A stretch of 64,000 nt of DNA from Trichoplax sp. H2 (lineage: Eukaryota; Placozoa; Uniplacotomia; Trichoplacea): NCBI GenBank assembly GCA_003344405.1, contig NOWV01000002.1, positions 1,302,001-1,366,000 of the forward strand, given 5' to 3'. A model generated the notes under the pieces. It saw only the letters and a program-made list of their open reading frames with translations. It searched no databases and had not been told where the DNA came from. A program made the translations under genes and the position numbers. Each line of letters begins with the position of its first letter. Position 1 is the first letter of the stretch. Below are positions 27,101-39,371 of the stretch, in pieces.

Positions 27101-30100
27101 GCTTAATAGCGGCTGGAGTATCTGATAAGGCGGAGATAGGTCGTGATGATATTAATGCATCTCTTGCCATGATTCGGAAGAAATCACCAGATAAGAACTG
27201 ATCCATCTAATAATACAGTCAGAATATAGTATTAAAGAACTAATAGAAATATTATAAATAGGCAAACGCCAAGAATTAGTGCATGAGTTAAGATAACATC
27301 TTTAAGTATAACTGATATGAAACATACTATTTTCCAGTCGGGATAAACAGCATGGACGCCTTGGTATTCCAAGTAGCTAGCAAAACCTTCGTTAAGCCAT
27401 AAGTCGTCCCACCAGGCTAAGGTGACTAAATTACCAAACCACTGTATAACGAAATAAGTTTAATCAGCATATTTTAACATCTCAACTGTATCTGGATTAT
27501 ACTGGAGATTACACGGCCTCTAATAACGGCTCTTCTGTACATGCAGATGCAACTTTTTATATAGATAGTTTCTGTACGCCAGCATGTCAAAAAATTTCAA
27601 TATCGTATACGCCACTTTATGTATATATATACAAACCTGATGAACAAGTTCATGAGAAATAACAACAGCGATTCGTTGTTTTTCGAAAATTGAGGATTTC
27701 AAAGGATCATACAATAATAAAGTTTCACGGAATGTAATCAAACCCCAATTTTCCATAGCGCCGGAGTTAAAGTCGGGAATGGCAATCAAGTCTAGAAAAT
27801 AACAGACGGTTTTACTCTGAAGAAAATTCTGATAAATTCCGACAGTAGGTATAAACGATTGATAGTAATAGTTATCAACTAAATCTCATTGAATGGAACA
27901 CTTACCAGATTTAGGCAAATCGTAGGGAAGTGCTGTTTGAGTATTGAAGTATTCCATTTGCGCCTTAGTGGTGTAAGTGGCAAAGCCAGTGTTGTTAAGT
28001 AGATGAGGTGGTGAATAGATTCTGATCTGCAATAGGATTTGGTACATGGTTATAAGATGAAACCTGTAACAGGGTGCTATACTGTACAAAGTACTGAATG
28101 AAAGGTTTGAGCGAATGCGTTGTATGTCCTTATTCACGCAATACTTTACTTACTTTAACACCGTTGTTTACTGTAGTTTCGTTGTATTTAAAATCACAAA
28201 TGATAAAAGCCAACAGATATGTGCTCATCTTTACGGTCTTTTGGTATTCCACTGCAGTATAGCCAGCCTGATATTGATAACTTCTGGCCTCTGGCATGTT
28301 TGATAAGGCTATGTATCCTGTAGTAGGTCTCACCAGTGTTGTGGTAAATGTAGCTTTCAATGTTGGTTCGTCAAAGCATGGCAATGCCATACGAGCATCA
28401 AGTGGTTCGAAATCTGATGTGACCATGTTCCTAGGAAACAGGGCAATCACGATGGTAACCATTAGTATTAGAACAATGATTAGGAAAATCAAATCTAAAT
28501 TCGATGTAATCCTTCTTAATAATATGATATAATAGGTAGTAGTATCTCAAGCTATCGGCTAATGTCTACCATGTACTAATCAAATTGAACAATCGTATAA
28601 ATCACAATTACGTCATTCATCATTAGTGTCCGCTACAAATTACGTCATGGGAAGGAATACCATCAATATATTACAGAGTAAAAAGCTAACTTGTTTTGAA
28701 TACTGCATACCATAATCTAAGTTAAGCTAATGCATAACTAATCATTGGATATGTTTCAGGCAGTTGGCTTCAGTTTAGCTGATGTGACTTTAGAAGTGCT
28801 GTACAAGTAAAAGCGAACCCCCTACTACAGTATTGCTACTATACACGTATTGATTAAGCTCCGAAATATTTAGTCTATGTTGAATACTGCAACCCATAAA
28901 ATGGTTAGTAATACCACAGAATTCAATTTTTCAATCGAATTTACTAGTCATATATTAATAAGCATTATACCAGGATTTGCTATCAGTTTTAAAATCGGGT
29001 AAATACGTATCACCAGAGGGTGCACGATTATTTTAGTTATTGAAAGGATTGTTACAGTATACCATATAATTTTCATATAATATTACGGATATAGATTCCA
29101 CTGTGCAATATACAGTATGAACCGTATCAGGTAATTTCTAGAGATGTTGCCATTTTGCACTCCTGTACAATTAATGGATTCAAATTGTAGCAGGTTTTCT
29201 CTTTAAATCTGATTTATACCCGAAGTATAGTAATCAAGGTTTCCGTATTGCATGTATAATTTTACACGGTTGGAATACTGATTATTATATCTTACGCTAC
29301 TGGTATTTTTACTGTACTGTACACGTAGGGTTACGAATACTAGATTGAAGGATATTATTAGAATGCACAATGTAGCAATGACTACCATTACAAGAGAGAG
29401 ACATCAATTGTTGAAAAGGAGCTGCCTAAGTTGGAATTGATTTAAATCGGAGCCCTTGTCTCTACATAGTGAACGAAATTTGCTTTTGGTAAAAGTATAG
29501 CTATTTTTTCTAGCATATTGTCGTAGTCGTATCGAAAATATGATAATGAATTGGTAAAATTGACCGATTTCATACAAAAGTTATAGAAGCAACAGGAAAA
29601 TAGTTATCGAGATAGCATAATATAATATCAATGCATGTTATATTATGGACTCGTCAAACTTTGAAGTTCTTGTAAGTCCCTAGTTTTACGGGGCTAATTG
29701 CATAAATATATATGAAAGTTATCATATCTTATTTGTCAACGAAAATTCGCTGATAAATTGATGGAATTGTCGAGTAAAAAATGAAACATTAAACTTAGGC
29801 CATATGGCGGCGCGGCTTCGGTCATTCAGTGCGTGGTACTAAACTTTTTAATATTGAAAACCTGATTTATGGCATTCGTTACGATTTTTTCCCGTTAGTA
29901 AACAATAAATAAATAACTAGTAGCCAAAAATAATTAATTGTATTGGCCGTACAATAGACACAGTGACACAGCAACAATGTCAAGGAAGAAGTCACACCAG
30001 ATACGGATTTACTGTTAAAATTTATGATTGCATAATTGCATACTTCTTGAATTGTACTCTACAAGGTAGGAAATGCACTTGAATAGATTAGTATATCAAG

Positions 30101-33100
30101 GAAATGGATTACAAGGCTCTAGCTAGAGCATTAGAGTCAATTTCATGATTACAGACTTGTATCTAATTAGTAGAAAAAGTATTCAGCCATCATATTAAGA
30201 TAGCATCAGCAAGTAGGAAACTATTTCTTTACATATTGAAGCGTATTGGTTCAAGTTGTCATTTATGCTAATAATTATAACTGTTCCGTTGTGACTTACT
30301 ACCAACTGTGTCAACAAAAGTCAGGTGACTTTCAATGTTGGTAAATACTAAACACACAAGGATCTAGGGTACTGAATTCAATGTGTATTGTTGAATAAAG
30401 CTGGCACAATTTATTCCTAGAAGTGTGCACGGAAGTGTACATGCTGTACAGCACCGTAGGAAATGGGTAGAAATCAATTTTAGTGTCCATACAAGAGTAT
30501 TTATTCCAAATTCAAGTGCAGCTCAAAGGATTAACTACCGTTATTGTATCAATGACTTTGGACAAAGTAGATCGAATTATCACTTTGCAGTTTTTGACTT
30601 TCTTGTGGATTGATTGAATAATTAACAATCCATTTAGAAGTATCGCATGCACTGAAGGACATTAGACTGAAAAATTGGAGATCAGTAGGTGATAACTGCC
30701 CAATGCGTTAAGATAATACAATTAATGGTCAAAAGTAGAACGGGTGTTTTTACAAGCTATTTACAGTCCTGTGACCATCATGGCGATCACAGGACTGTCT
30801 CTTTTAGATATCACAGATACAGTAAAGTGAAGTGTTCCATTGTCTATTCCATTTTGATTTCACTGTCTACTTTTGCATAAACTGCAGCCTATGATCTATT
30901 ATTATATGTCAACTTGTACAGTACTGTACATCATGATACAACTATCGTAGCGAAAGGATTGATGTAAATTAATTAATTATTGAATACGATTCATAGTATA
31001 CAATATCAATGACAACGCAATTGAATAAATTATAAATCATTCTTCTATACTGCATACTGTACAGTACAATATTATGATTATGAATTCAGATAACAAAGTC
31101 TATAGCCCGAATGACCTTCATTTTTGACACTGAGAATGAAAAGGTACTGATCATTCTCTAATTGCAGTTAGTGATAGCAGTGATGATCTATTGATCCTAT
31201 TGCTGTATTTATAGCATTCTCTCGACAAAATTATAGTGGAATTCATAAAGATTAGTACTGCCCAGTTGGTGCGAGTTCAAACAACCTGAAACTCGACTAC
31301 TATTAACGTCCTATCGGTGTACTATGGCCTCACTACCATATGTTAACAGCTTTCTAAAACTGCAATACAGGCAGCAGTACTAGCGGGGCCCATTGACGTG
31401 CATCCCGTTGTTGAAACTTAGGCGTGCGTTGCTTTTCAAGCTGTATCGTGCTTAGTTATAAATTAATGAATTTTTTCATATTAGTCACGTTAACAACAGC
31501 TCGCTTTTTAAAAATCGCGGAATCACACCCGAATTGAATTCATGTTAATTAATTGGAGGTTTTCAACCATTAATTAATTAATTAGCGTACAGTCGGATTT
31601 CGTTGTTTGCTTGCATTGTGCTAGAATAATACTGCAGGGTTTGAACCAGTGAGAATTGGACGAAAGGCGGCACGTGCCAATTACGGTACCATGACTGTAG
31701 CTCGGTACGAGGGGTATTATGGGCCGTAGCGCTGTATTGTACTGTACGGACGGTAATCAAGTGCAGTGAAGGAAAAAAAAAACTGTTAATTTATGATAGC
31801 AGTTGCTGGTACAGATAGTCGTGTAGTGACTCGCTACCGTTGTCATTGGCGCTTGGACGTTCGGTCACATACTGTACAGTTACGATACTCTCATGGGGGG
31901 AAAGAAGGAACATCGGTCTGATATCGGTGTCGCCTGTTGCCGATACACTTTGTACAATAATCATGATTATATATACAGTATATGACATATTATATAATTA
32001 ATTATGATGTGATGATATTGATGCCATTTGCTTATGGATTTACTTGACTAATGTGCTACAATTCGGGAAGGATATGCGATATTGTGATGATACTCTACGG
32101 ACAGTTCGATAAATAGATAGTACGGCCTTGCATCACGTACGACTGGAACAAGTAGAAATCGAAGCGTTCGCAGCTGGTTGCCTGGCGCTGCAACTCTTTT
32201 AAGTCACTTTGAAAAATAATCGAGGTCAATTATCGCAAACTTGAGTCTTAATTAATTAACCAATTTGAACATCACTGAAGGATACAGCAAGTTCTATTGC
32301 TCTACAGACAGTAACGTGTACCGATAGTGCCTCATGAACGAGACCTGTCATCCCACACTACTGTATGGATTGCACGAAAATACTGTTTAGGACTACACTA
32401 ATGAGATCGAGGGGATAATTTGATCCGCGCCCTGGAAATCAAGATACGTTGCGCTTTGTCTAGCAATTACAGTGGTAATCAAGACACAACCAAGAACTAC
32501 TTTTTTATAGAAAGCAGTTTGCATCGGTAAAGCGAAGCTAGAACTAGTTTGGCTGTAGTACTTCAACCTAAGAGGGCAGTCATTATCGTTGTTTTTAGAA
32601 ACGGTCAAGTTAGATATCACATTTCGTAAAATGCTAAAGTTCAAATCGTCCAGCATGCTTAGCCAGGGACTATTAAATAAATACTAGCATATCATATGCA
32701 TGTATTACTCCAGGATCCGCCATAAAATAGTAAAAACCGATACATGTTGTATGTTATACATGACATTGTATTCACTGCACTATGCTGTATTGTCTATCCC
32801 CTCCAATGATATTATTACTATACAAGCCGTCATATAGACTGTACGGCAACACCATTATTTCCTACAAGTATACAAAAGTGTTACGACGCAAGTTCACCAT
32901 AATTCTGAAGTTGACATATGCACAATTGTATACAGTCAAGTAGAATGTGTTGATGTAGTGCACTAAAATAATCCAAATGTTGGACTCGATGTAAAAAAGT
33001 GATGCAAGGAGTGTCAAACGCTTTTCTACAGTATATCGAACTTGCAGATCTGCCCTTGCATACAGTACAATAGAGCGTGCAAAAATATTGTTGATTTAAG

Positions 33101-33952
33101 CCGGATGCAAAATGCAGTTTTAGAATGTTCCACAGCCCCAAAAGACGTTAGCTTAAAATAATAACTTTTCTAGTTAGCAATCAATTTTTTTTAAGACAAG
33201 GCGCGCTTATGTCAAAGCCTTGACTGATGTGTTTCAAATCGTAACCACTAGCATTAACGCACAAGGAAAATCAGCAAGTATGTTGATCCGTGGAGAATAC
33301 GAGAATTGATCGTATCGCCATCATCAACACAGAACATGCCACTGTATCTGGTAAAAGCATGATGTAAATAAATTGCATACCTGGTGGTACCTTGTGGAGT
33401 TTTGTATGTACTCTTGTACAAACCGAACAAAACTTTAGGGAAGTTTCCATTAAAGTCATAGGTGACATTATATTGTTTTCCTGCTTCCAAATTTTCACCA
33501 ACTTCGATAACGTAAAATTCGTTAGGCTTGTAGAAAAACGATTGCACAATTGACAGCTTTCTTGGGCTACCGCCAATGGTGGAAACACTTTTATCAGTAA
33601 TAGCCAAGTCACGTATGTGGACTAAGATGTGTCGAGTAGCTTTGGTAACGTTGATGGTAATGGATACCTTTCCAGTAAAGGTGCTTCCATCCACAAGTGG
33701 AAATAGCATTAGATTGTAATGGTCTGGGACGACATCGGTTGGGAGTCTCAATGTCATCCAAGGTTTGCCATCCTGGACTGGTGGAGCATTTGTAGTTTGA
33801 ATGTTATCCTGGCTGCCTGAATTTGCCGATAAACCAGCAATCAAACCGACGACAACCGCTAGCAAGCAAACGACAATCAAAAATATGAGTGCCCTGGATT
33901 TGCTAATAAAGTATTTATCTTCGTTCTCAGGTGTTCCGCTTCCTTGCGCCAT
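24130..33952 (-). CDS. ANPEP: Aminopeptidase N-like M1 zinc metallopeptidase, type II membrane protein
   Basis: Eighteen exons (24130-24279, 24438-24519, 24613-24655, 24817-24914, 25043-25210, 25375-25470, 25568-25641, 25720-25867, 25992-26047, 26144-26351, 26517-26689, 26805-26870, 27006-27206, 27328-27441, 27637-27791, 27906-28026, 28154-28430, 33381-33952) join in phase into 933 aa; human ANPEP is 967 aa. The family removes N-terminal residues from peptides at the cell surface. Residues 1-20 are cytoplasmic, 21-41 a signal anchor ([21 protein letters not shown] region), then an ectodomain. GAMEN is at 334-338, the zinc motif HELVH at 370-374 and the third zinc ligand Glu393 in WLNEGF, the exact HEXXH-X18-E spacing. 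The C-terminal ERAP1-like helical half is complete to WLAKNKNI and stop. The ATG at 33952 is the first in the open frame. Intron 1 is 4,950 bp, against roughly 60-450 bp for the others. A paralogous M1 member (LVRAP- or TRH-degrading-type) is possible, but the M1 membrane class is firm. Confidence 0.95.
30763..30798. repeat. Inverted repeat, 12-bp arms
   Basis: ACAGTCCTGTGA at 30763-30774 and TCACAGGACTGT at 30787-30798 are exact reverse complements around CCATCATGGCGA. The inner CCAT/ATGG also pairs, giving a nearly continuous stem with a small bulge. Located in aminopeptidase intron 1. Confidence 0.8.
30915..30930. repeat. TGTACAGTACTGTACA 16-bp perfect palindrome
   Basis: Longest perfect member of the palindrome family seen in the window, centred on the AGTACT core, within aminopeptidase intron 1. 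Confidence 0.8.
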
Positions 33953-34293
33953 ACTTGAAAACAGGTTACAACGTACTTGACTACAGTATAGTGAAAATCG
34001 ACCGAGATGCCCACCCAATTATACGCTCACGGCACTACCGTCGATCTTTGCGGCATTAAATTTCTCCTTTGCTCCGATTGAGCCAATCATTGAGGTACCA
34101 ACCGTAGCATGACCAATACGGATGTCGCATCGACAGTCTACAGTATGCACGCTTAGTCTTGTCTACGCAAGTGTGCTAACCACGCATCGTGACCACTGTT
34201 TTTTTTTTTTTGTTTTTTTTTTTCAGGTACAGTACGAGGACTCGATGAGTCGCGATCGCACGACGCCCCACCGTCCTCGTCTACTGTACAAGT

Positions 34294-34611
34294 GTCCATG
34301 ACCACTCTTAAGCACATACACTGATTCATGATACATGATCCAGTAGCGTGTCTAGATCTAGAAGAGTTATTTTTCATGGCCGAAAGTTGGTGCTTGCAGT
34401 TAAAACCATGCGGAAAAATGGAGATTCATATTTTCATTCAATAAAACGCTGTCCATGACCACTCTTAAGCATATACACTGGTATATGATACATGATCCAC
34501 TAGTGTGTCTACAAGAGCTATTTTTCTCCTCCGAGAGTTTCGTGATGGTAGTCAAAACCATGCGAAAAAATGGCGATTCATATTTTAATTAAATAAAACG
34601 CTTTCAGTGGC
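34294..34611. repeat. Diverged tandem duplication, period 157 bp
   Basis: Two units, 34294-34450 and 34451-34611, both start GTCCATGACCACTCTTAAGC and end near CAATAAAACGCT/AAATAAAACGCT. They share long stretches such as ATGATACATGATCCA and AATGG-GATTCATATTTT with scattered substitutions and small indels. Non-coding; each unit ends in an AATAAA-like word. Confidence 0.85.
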
Positions 34612-36170
34612 GTCACATCATCTGCATAACAAAAAAGTGTATAAAAATTCATGAGTGGACCCTCCTCTTTAGCAGCTGCTTTTTTATCGATCACCACTTT
34701 GATTGGATATATCACTCGGCTATCTGTATGTTTGGGTCAATGTGAATCGGATCGTTTAAGGATCGCGACAAAGGACGTCCATCATTAATGGATAAATTAC
34801 AATAATTGTTTTTATTACATGACATGATGCCAAGAGGAATAGCAAAGGTAGAGATGTCTTCGTCTGTACATTTTATGCGACTTGAGATCGTCATCAGCCT
34901 AGAATAATGAGTTTCGAGTCGAGTTTTTGGCGGGGGGTCATTCGAGTCTAGTAATAACAAGGTTGTAAAAAACGGATCTGTATTCATCTTACTACCGTCT
35001 ATGGCTTTCTAATGATTTACCCGCTCATGCGAACTGCTTACGCTTTCTTCAATAGGACAGCATCGCAGAACCTAGTCAAGAACGCTCGCGTTACTCAAAG
35101 GACACTTTGAGATAGGACAGTAGTACTATTTTATTGTAGATTTCAACCAACTGCTCTCGCTTTACTCAATCGACAGTATTGTGCTGTCAGAGATTTTTTT
35201 TCACAAGTTCCTGGTGCGATCAGTGTACAGTATACTGCATATATATTCTTCTCTCGCGATACTCTTGCATATCAGTAATGTTAGTGTTTCGTTCGTTGTT
35301 GGTTTACTTAACGGTTTACAGCTTGCAAAACCTGTACTCGTGCAGTAAAGGTAAAAAGGGGAAATTCCTTTACCTCTATACCTGTACTCTACTCCTTTTC
35401 TCGATAGCCAATCGATACTGTTACAGTATATCATCGGTTTAGTGGATGCTATTGTTCGCTTTTAGTTTACTTAACGGTTTACTGCATGCAAAAGTGATAA
35501 TATATCGCGTACAGCACCAAATGGTTTGAGCTTTACAATAGGCAGGTTGCCCATTCGAATATACGCTTTGTATTATTCAAATTTCAATCCATGACATCAG
35601 CATGTTGCTAACGCTAACCTCTAGAAAGTTCAGTATGATGCACTAGAAAAAAAGAACAACCAAGTTAATCATAACGGAATGCGATTCAAGTTTGAAAATT
35701 GATTTAGAATAGTATCTTGCTAGACATTAATCCAGCATGTTCCTGTTGCCGACAGGATTCAACAACAATATTATTGAATTAAGAAAAATGGCTCGGATGT
35801 AATATACCAATCGACTTGTATTGTACAATATGCAACAAATGAACTACCAATAGGATCATTTGTGGATAGACATTGGACATTACGGTCCTGCTAAAATAAA
35901 TAAATAAAATAATATCGCTAATTTATTATTTTCTCCTATTGTACAACAGCAAAGCCTGATACGGTATACAAGCACGCATACTGCATTCACTATGATATCA
36001 AGTTCACAATGCAACCTTCTAAATTCATCATGTCCAATTACTAATCCTGCAGCATTACGTAAAAGTAAACATACGAGTACAATACTTACCCTAGCACTAT
36101 TCAGAATAACAAGAAAGTACTTGACCGTCGTAGTAATCCAAGTCGCAATGGTAATGTCTATTGTCGCTTT

Positions 36171-37080
36171 TACTGCATGGTTAACGTCTGCCTGAGTTTA
36201 CGCAGCAAGTACTGTGATAGTATAGTAACAACAACAACAACAACAACAAAAAATACTATCCATGGCTATTAAGTGCTTTTAGAAAGAGATAAAGATGAGC
36301 ACTTAACGAACACTGGTTAAAAATCTCTTTAAATCGATTCGCACTGTACTACTAAATCTGTGCGAAATGAGCTGTCACCCTTTGACATATACAGTAGTAT
36401 CATTTCAGTGGATAGTTGACGTCTATCTGAGTTTATATAATAAGTACAGTACCATGATAGAGAGCTGTAGTGCAGTAACAACAACATCAACAGAGATATT
36501 ATTCATGGCTATCAAGTACTTTTGTAAAAGAGATGAAAATGAAATGAGTACTTCACAGACAGTGTTTAAAAGTCTCTTTAAATCGACTCGCACTCTGTGA
36601 CTCAGCTAGTCCATGCTTCATTGTACAGTATACAGTAGTACAGCACAAAACTGTGCAAAATGGACTATCACCTCTTTGATGTCTTCTTACTCAACATGTA
36701 AAAAGCGCAATTGCAACACGAGATAAAGGGGATGATAATTCATTTGACGCTTTATGCTATTGCACACACTATTGCACGGTAAAATTGTACATTACCTGCG
36801 GTGTTGCAACTATAAACGATGAAGATGAGCACTTAATGGACAATGTTTAAAAGTCGCATTAAATCGATTCATATTATACTGCTCGACTGGTCCGATTACT
36901 TTATTGTACAGCACCAAACAGACTGTCACCCCTTTACGTCTTCTTGTATAATAGGCGGAAAGGTGCAATCAATGAGAGATGAAGGGGATGATAATTTATA
37001 TGACGATCTATACTGTTGTACATATTATTGCACGGTAGAAATTCTATATTACCAGCGGTGTTTTAGCTATAAACGAAGTA
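36171..37080. repeat. Diverged minisatellite-like tandem repeat, three units of about 250-280 bp
   Basis: A recognisable block recurs at about 36294, 36543 and 36824: ATGAGCACTTAA/ATGAGTACTTCA/ATGAGCACTTAA, then a TTAAAA-TCTCTTTAAATCGA-type segment. A second block recurs at about 36690 and 36945: a TCAC-CCTTT-(A/G)-TCTTCTT segment, GGGGATGATAATT and TTGCACGGTA. Offsets are about 249 and 281 bp. Unit 1 contains the (AAC)n tract at 36227-36250, shrunken in unit 2 to AACAACAACATCAAC. Confidence 0.8.
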
Positions 37081-37112
37081 CATCGTATTAGAAAATCTGA
37101 ACCTCTAGTATC

Positions 37113-37237
37113 AATTTGCAAACGGTTTAACCATAGTACCGTAAAGAGTAATACCATGGACTTCTAGATGTGGTTTACTACATGCCTAGAAGTACTCTAT
37201 ATCTAGAGTAGTGTTATTCCATGGTAATAGATACTAG
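37113..37237. repeat. Multi-stem inverted repeat with GACTTCTAGA arms
   Basis: Outer arms CTAGTATC and GATACTAG, middle arms around ACCATGG/CCATGGT, and inner arms ACTTCTAG/CTAGAAGT can nest into an imperfect long hairpin. The inner word GACTTCTAGAT recurs at 50228 and 50467. Confidence 0.6.
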
Positions 37238-37574
37238 TTGAGTTTCGTAAATGATCATCATAGTCAGGAACTGTTAAACATGATTTTATATCTCAAGCTA
37301 GGCTATTGAAATCAGCCTGTACTTGGTACTGATTATATTTCAACATCCAACTACGGAAGATGATTACGTTATTCCGCTCATAACACTGATTTAATATCAG
37401 TAAAATCATAACCTCACTTGTTTGATGAAAGATTTTTATTTATCTTACAGTATTTTATTGATATCCACTGCAGTTGTAAGTCAGTAAAAGTGCTGCATCC
37501 ATTGATAGTTGGCAATGGTTGTAGGTGTATAAAGTATGGACATGCAACTACAATGCCTGTCTGGTTTCAAGTTT

Positions 37575-37640
37575 TTACTTTTAGCCCAATATTCTTTATA
37601 CTCTACCCGTGTCGTCTTGGCTACACTTGGCTAAAAGTAA
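37575..37640. repeat. Inverted repeat, 12-bp arms, 42-nt spacer
   Basis: TTACTTTTAGCC at 37575-37586 pairs with GGCTAAAAGTAA at 37629-37640. Non-coding, in the ZO 3' flank. Confidence 0.65.
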
Positions 37641-39371
37641 AGATAGTTCCACCACGTTTATAGCAACAGAGCTATTATGTACGGTGCTGTTTAAAATGAT
37701 TATCGAGCAATTAATACTCATTTTCATCTTTAATTAATAAAGCAAAACATTATAATCTGTCTTTATCTAACATTACATAAAGCTACAAATCAATGTTATA
37801 TTAACAATATTAGTACCATAGAGTCTACAGCATACGAATATCTTTCAATTAATGAGCACTAGTGAAATTATAATAGACGATAGTTATCAAGATTAGTAAG
37901 GTATGCGCGCTATTCAGTGTCTAAATAAGAAGAAAATAATTCACGCAGAGAAAATCAAGCCAATATCAGCACGAAAATGCAGACATAAATAGAGGTATTT
38001 GTACAAACAGATGATATGGTTTGCAAGGCTACAATTAAAAATTTGTTCTGCAGGCATTAGCACTTGTGTATTATAGTTATAATTATCGATGCATCCTATT
38101 TATTCCCGAAATAGTCAATTAGAACTCTAGATCAACGCAAGTATAATATAAACATATATACACGCGCATGTATATATACGTACGTATATGTACAGTGTGT
38201 GCTATAGACCAATAGCATTATTAATGGAAAAAAATTAAAATAATATAAGTGCCCTCAATTGGCATATTGCAAACTTGAAATTTAATCTACTAGGTTAAAA
38301 AAGAGCAATAATAACATAGCCATGGTAATTATGTATCAGAATATATATATATATTACTAGATGTAGGAACAGGACAGATAATGTGAATCTGCTGTTCCAA
38401 CAATGCTAGATTATAAAAATATTTGCTAAAATTTATTTTCATAATATATTATGCAGTTACTATCCCCAGTGTGATATTATGCTACCTCTATCTACATAAG
38501 CTATATGACAAAAACTTCTTAAAACAGCTATAGAGTGAAAAAGCATAAGCAGTAACATAACCCCTTACTTGAAAACATCAGATGACTCTAAGATAATTTT
38601 AAATACCTCGCGTTATATATAAAATTTTACTTTCAGATATCATATAACTGTAAAAAGTACTACTTAAGATCTGTCATATCGTATTTTCCAAGCTTTCTAT
38701 TGATGTAGTAATTAAAGTTATAATCGCGGTCTGCTTGATTAAATTGGTAAATACAGTAAAAAATATGTATTATTCCTTTTCGTCGTTAAACTAATCATTA
38801 GCAAATATTGCAGAATTTTCTGCTTATAGCATAAGAGATTCAAGCTAATAGTAGCCAATCATCCTTTACTTGAAAATGGAGAATTATTTTTAGCTTATAT
38901 CACATAGTTCCCAGTTGCAAGCATTCCAAGAACTCGATTGACAGTAAATAAAACTTATCATCCTTAATTTTTTAATCGATATAATTTGTCTTAATTCTTT
39001 TTACACATCATTAAGTAGATTGGTCCGGTCGATTATTATTCTTGGACATGATATTTACTGTTGTATGAAAGATGCTGATATAAGTTTTCTACATCACTCT
39101 ATTATCTTACGAATAGCGTCTTGAAACTTTACAATCTCGGAACCTAGCAATGGCAACCAAATACCGCTAAAATTTACATGTTACCCTTAATCTGCCTATA
39201 ATTTAAATTATATTTATTACATTAGAGACAAATTGATATATCAATTAGCCTATTCTAGATAAATAGTAAATAGCAAGAAGTATTAACTGCAAAGGAATGG
39301 CTATCCTAATTTGCGTTTCGTGGACGACACTAATAATTAAATAAATAAATGATGTATTATACCTTGCCTCT

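Larger units (their letters stand above)
28431..33380. other. Large intron 1 of the aminopeptidase gene, palindrome-rich
   Basis: This intron separates the membrane anchor exon from the catalytic exons. Flanking residues align without a gap ([17 protein letters not shown]), so no conserved exon is missing. Contents: many TACTGTA/TACAGTA words, a 16-bp perfect palindrome TGTACAGTACTGTACA at 30915-30930, a 12-bp-arm hairpin at 30763-30798, and several short open frames (for example 32393-32656 and 31791-31988, minus) without homology. No nested gene can be supported. Confidence 0.7.
33953..39371. other. Repeat-bearing intergenic region between aminopeptidase and ZO genes
   Basis: The left edge should carry the aminopeptidase promoter and the right edge the ZO 3' UTR. 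In between are two tandem repeat families (34294-34611 and about 36171-37080), a T-rich tract at 34199-34223 (T runs split by one G), an (AAC)n microsatellite at 36227-36250, and hairpins near 37113-37237 and 37575-37640. From about 37.7 kb rightwards the sequence returns to plain AT-rich DNA. No coding sequence is supportable; frames of 60-90 codons overlap the repeats. Confidence 0.6.

Noticed and set aside
28431-33380. Nested gene inside aminopeptidase intron 1
   Set aside because: Short frames there (for example 32393-32656 minus and 30425-30613 plus) lack domains, splice structure and codon bias; only repeats are supportable.
34199-34230. T-rich tract followed by CAG-GTACAG, resembling a splice acceptor
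   Set aside because: No open frame or homologous exon follows on the plus strand; treated as a low-complexity tract.
35179-35442. Hydrophobic 87-codon plus frame rich in Leu/Ser/Tyr/Cys
   Set aside because: It lies within repeat-rich non-coding DNA, has a mirror frame on the minus strand and shows no domain. Probably chance.
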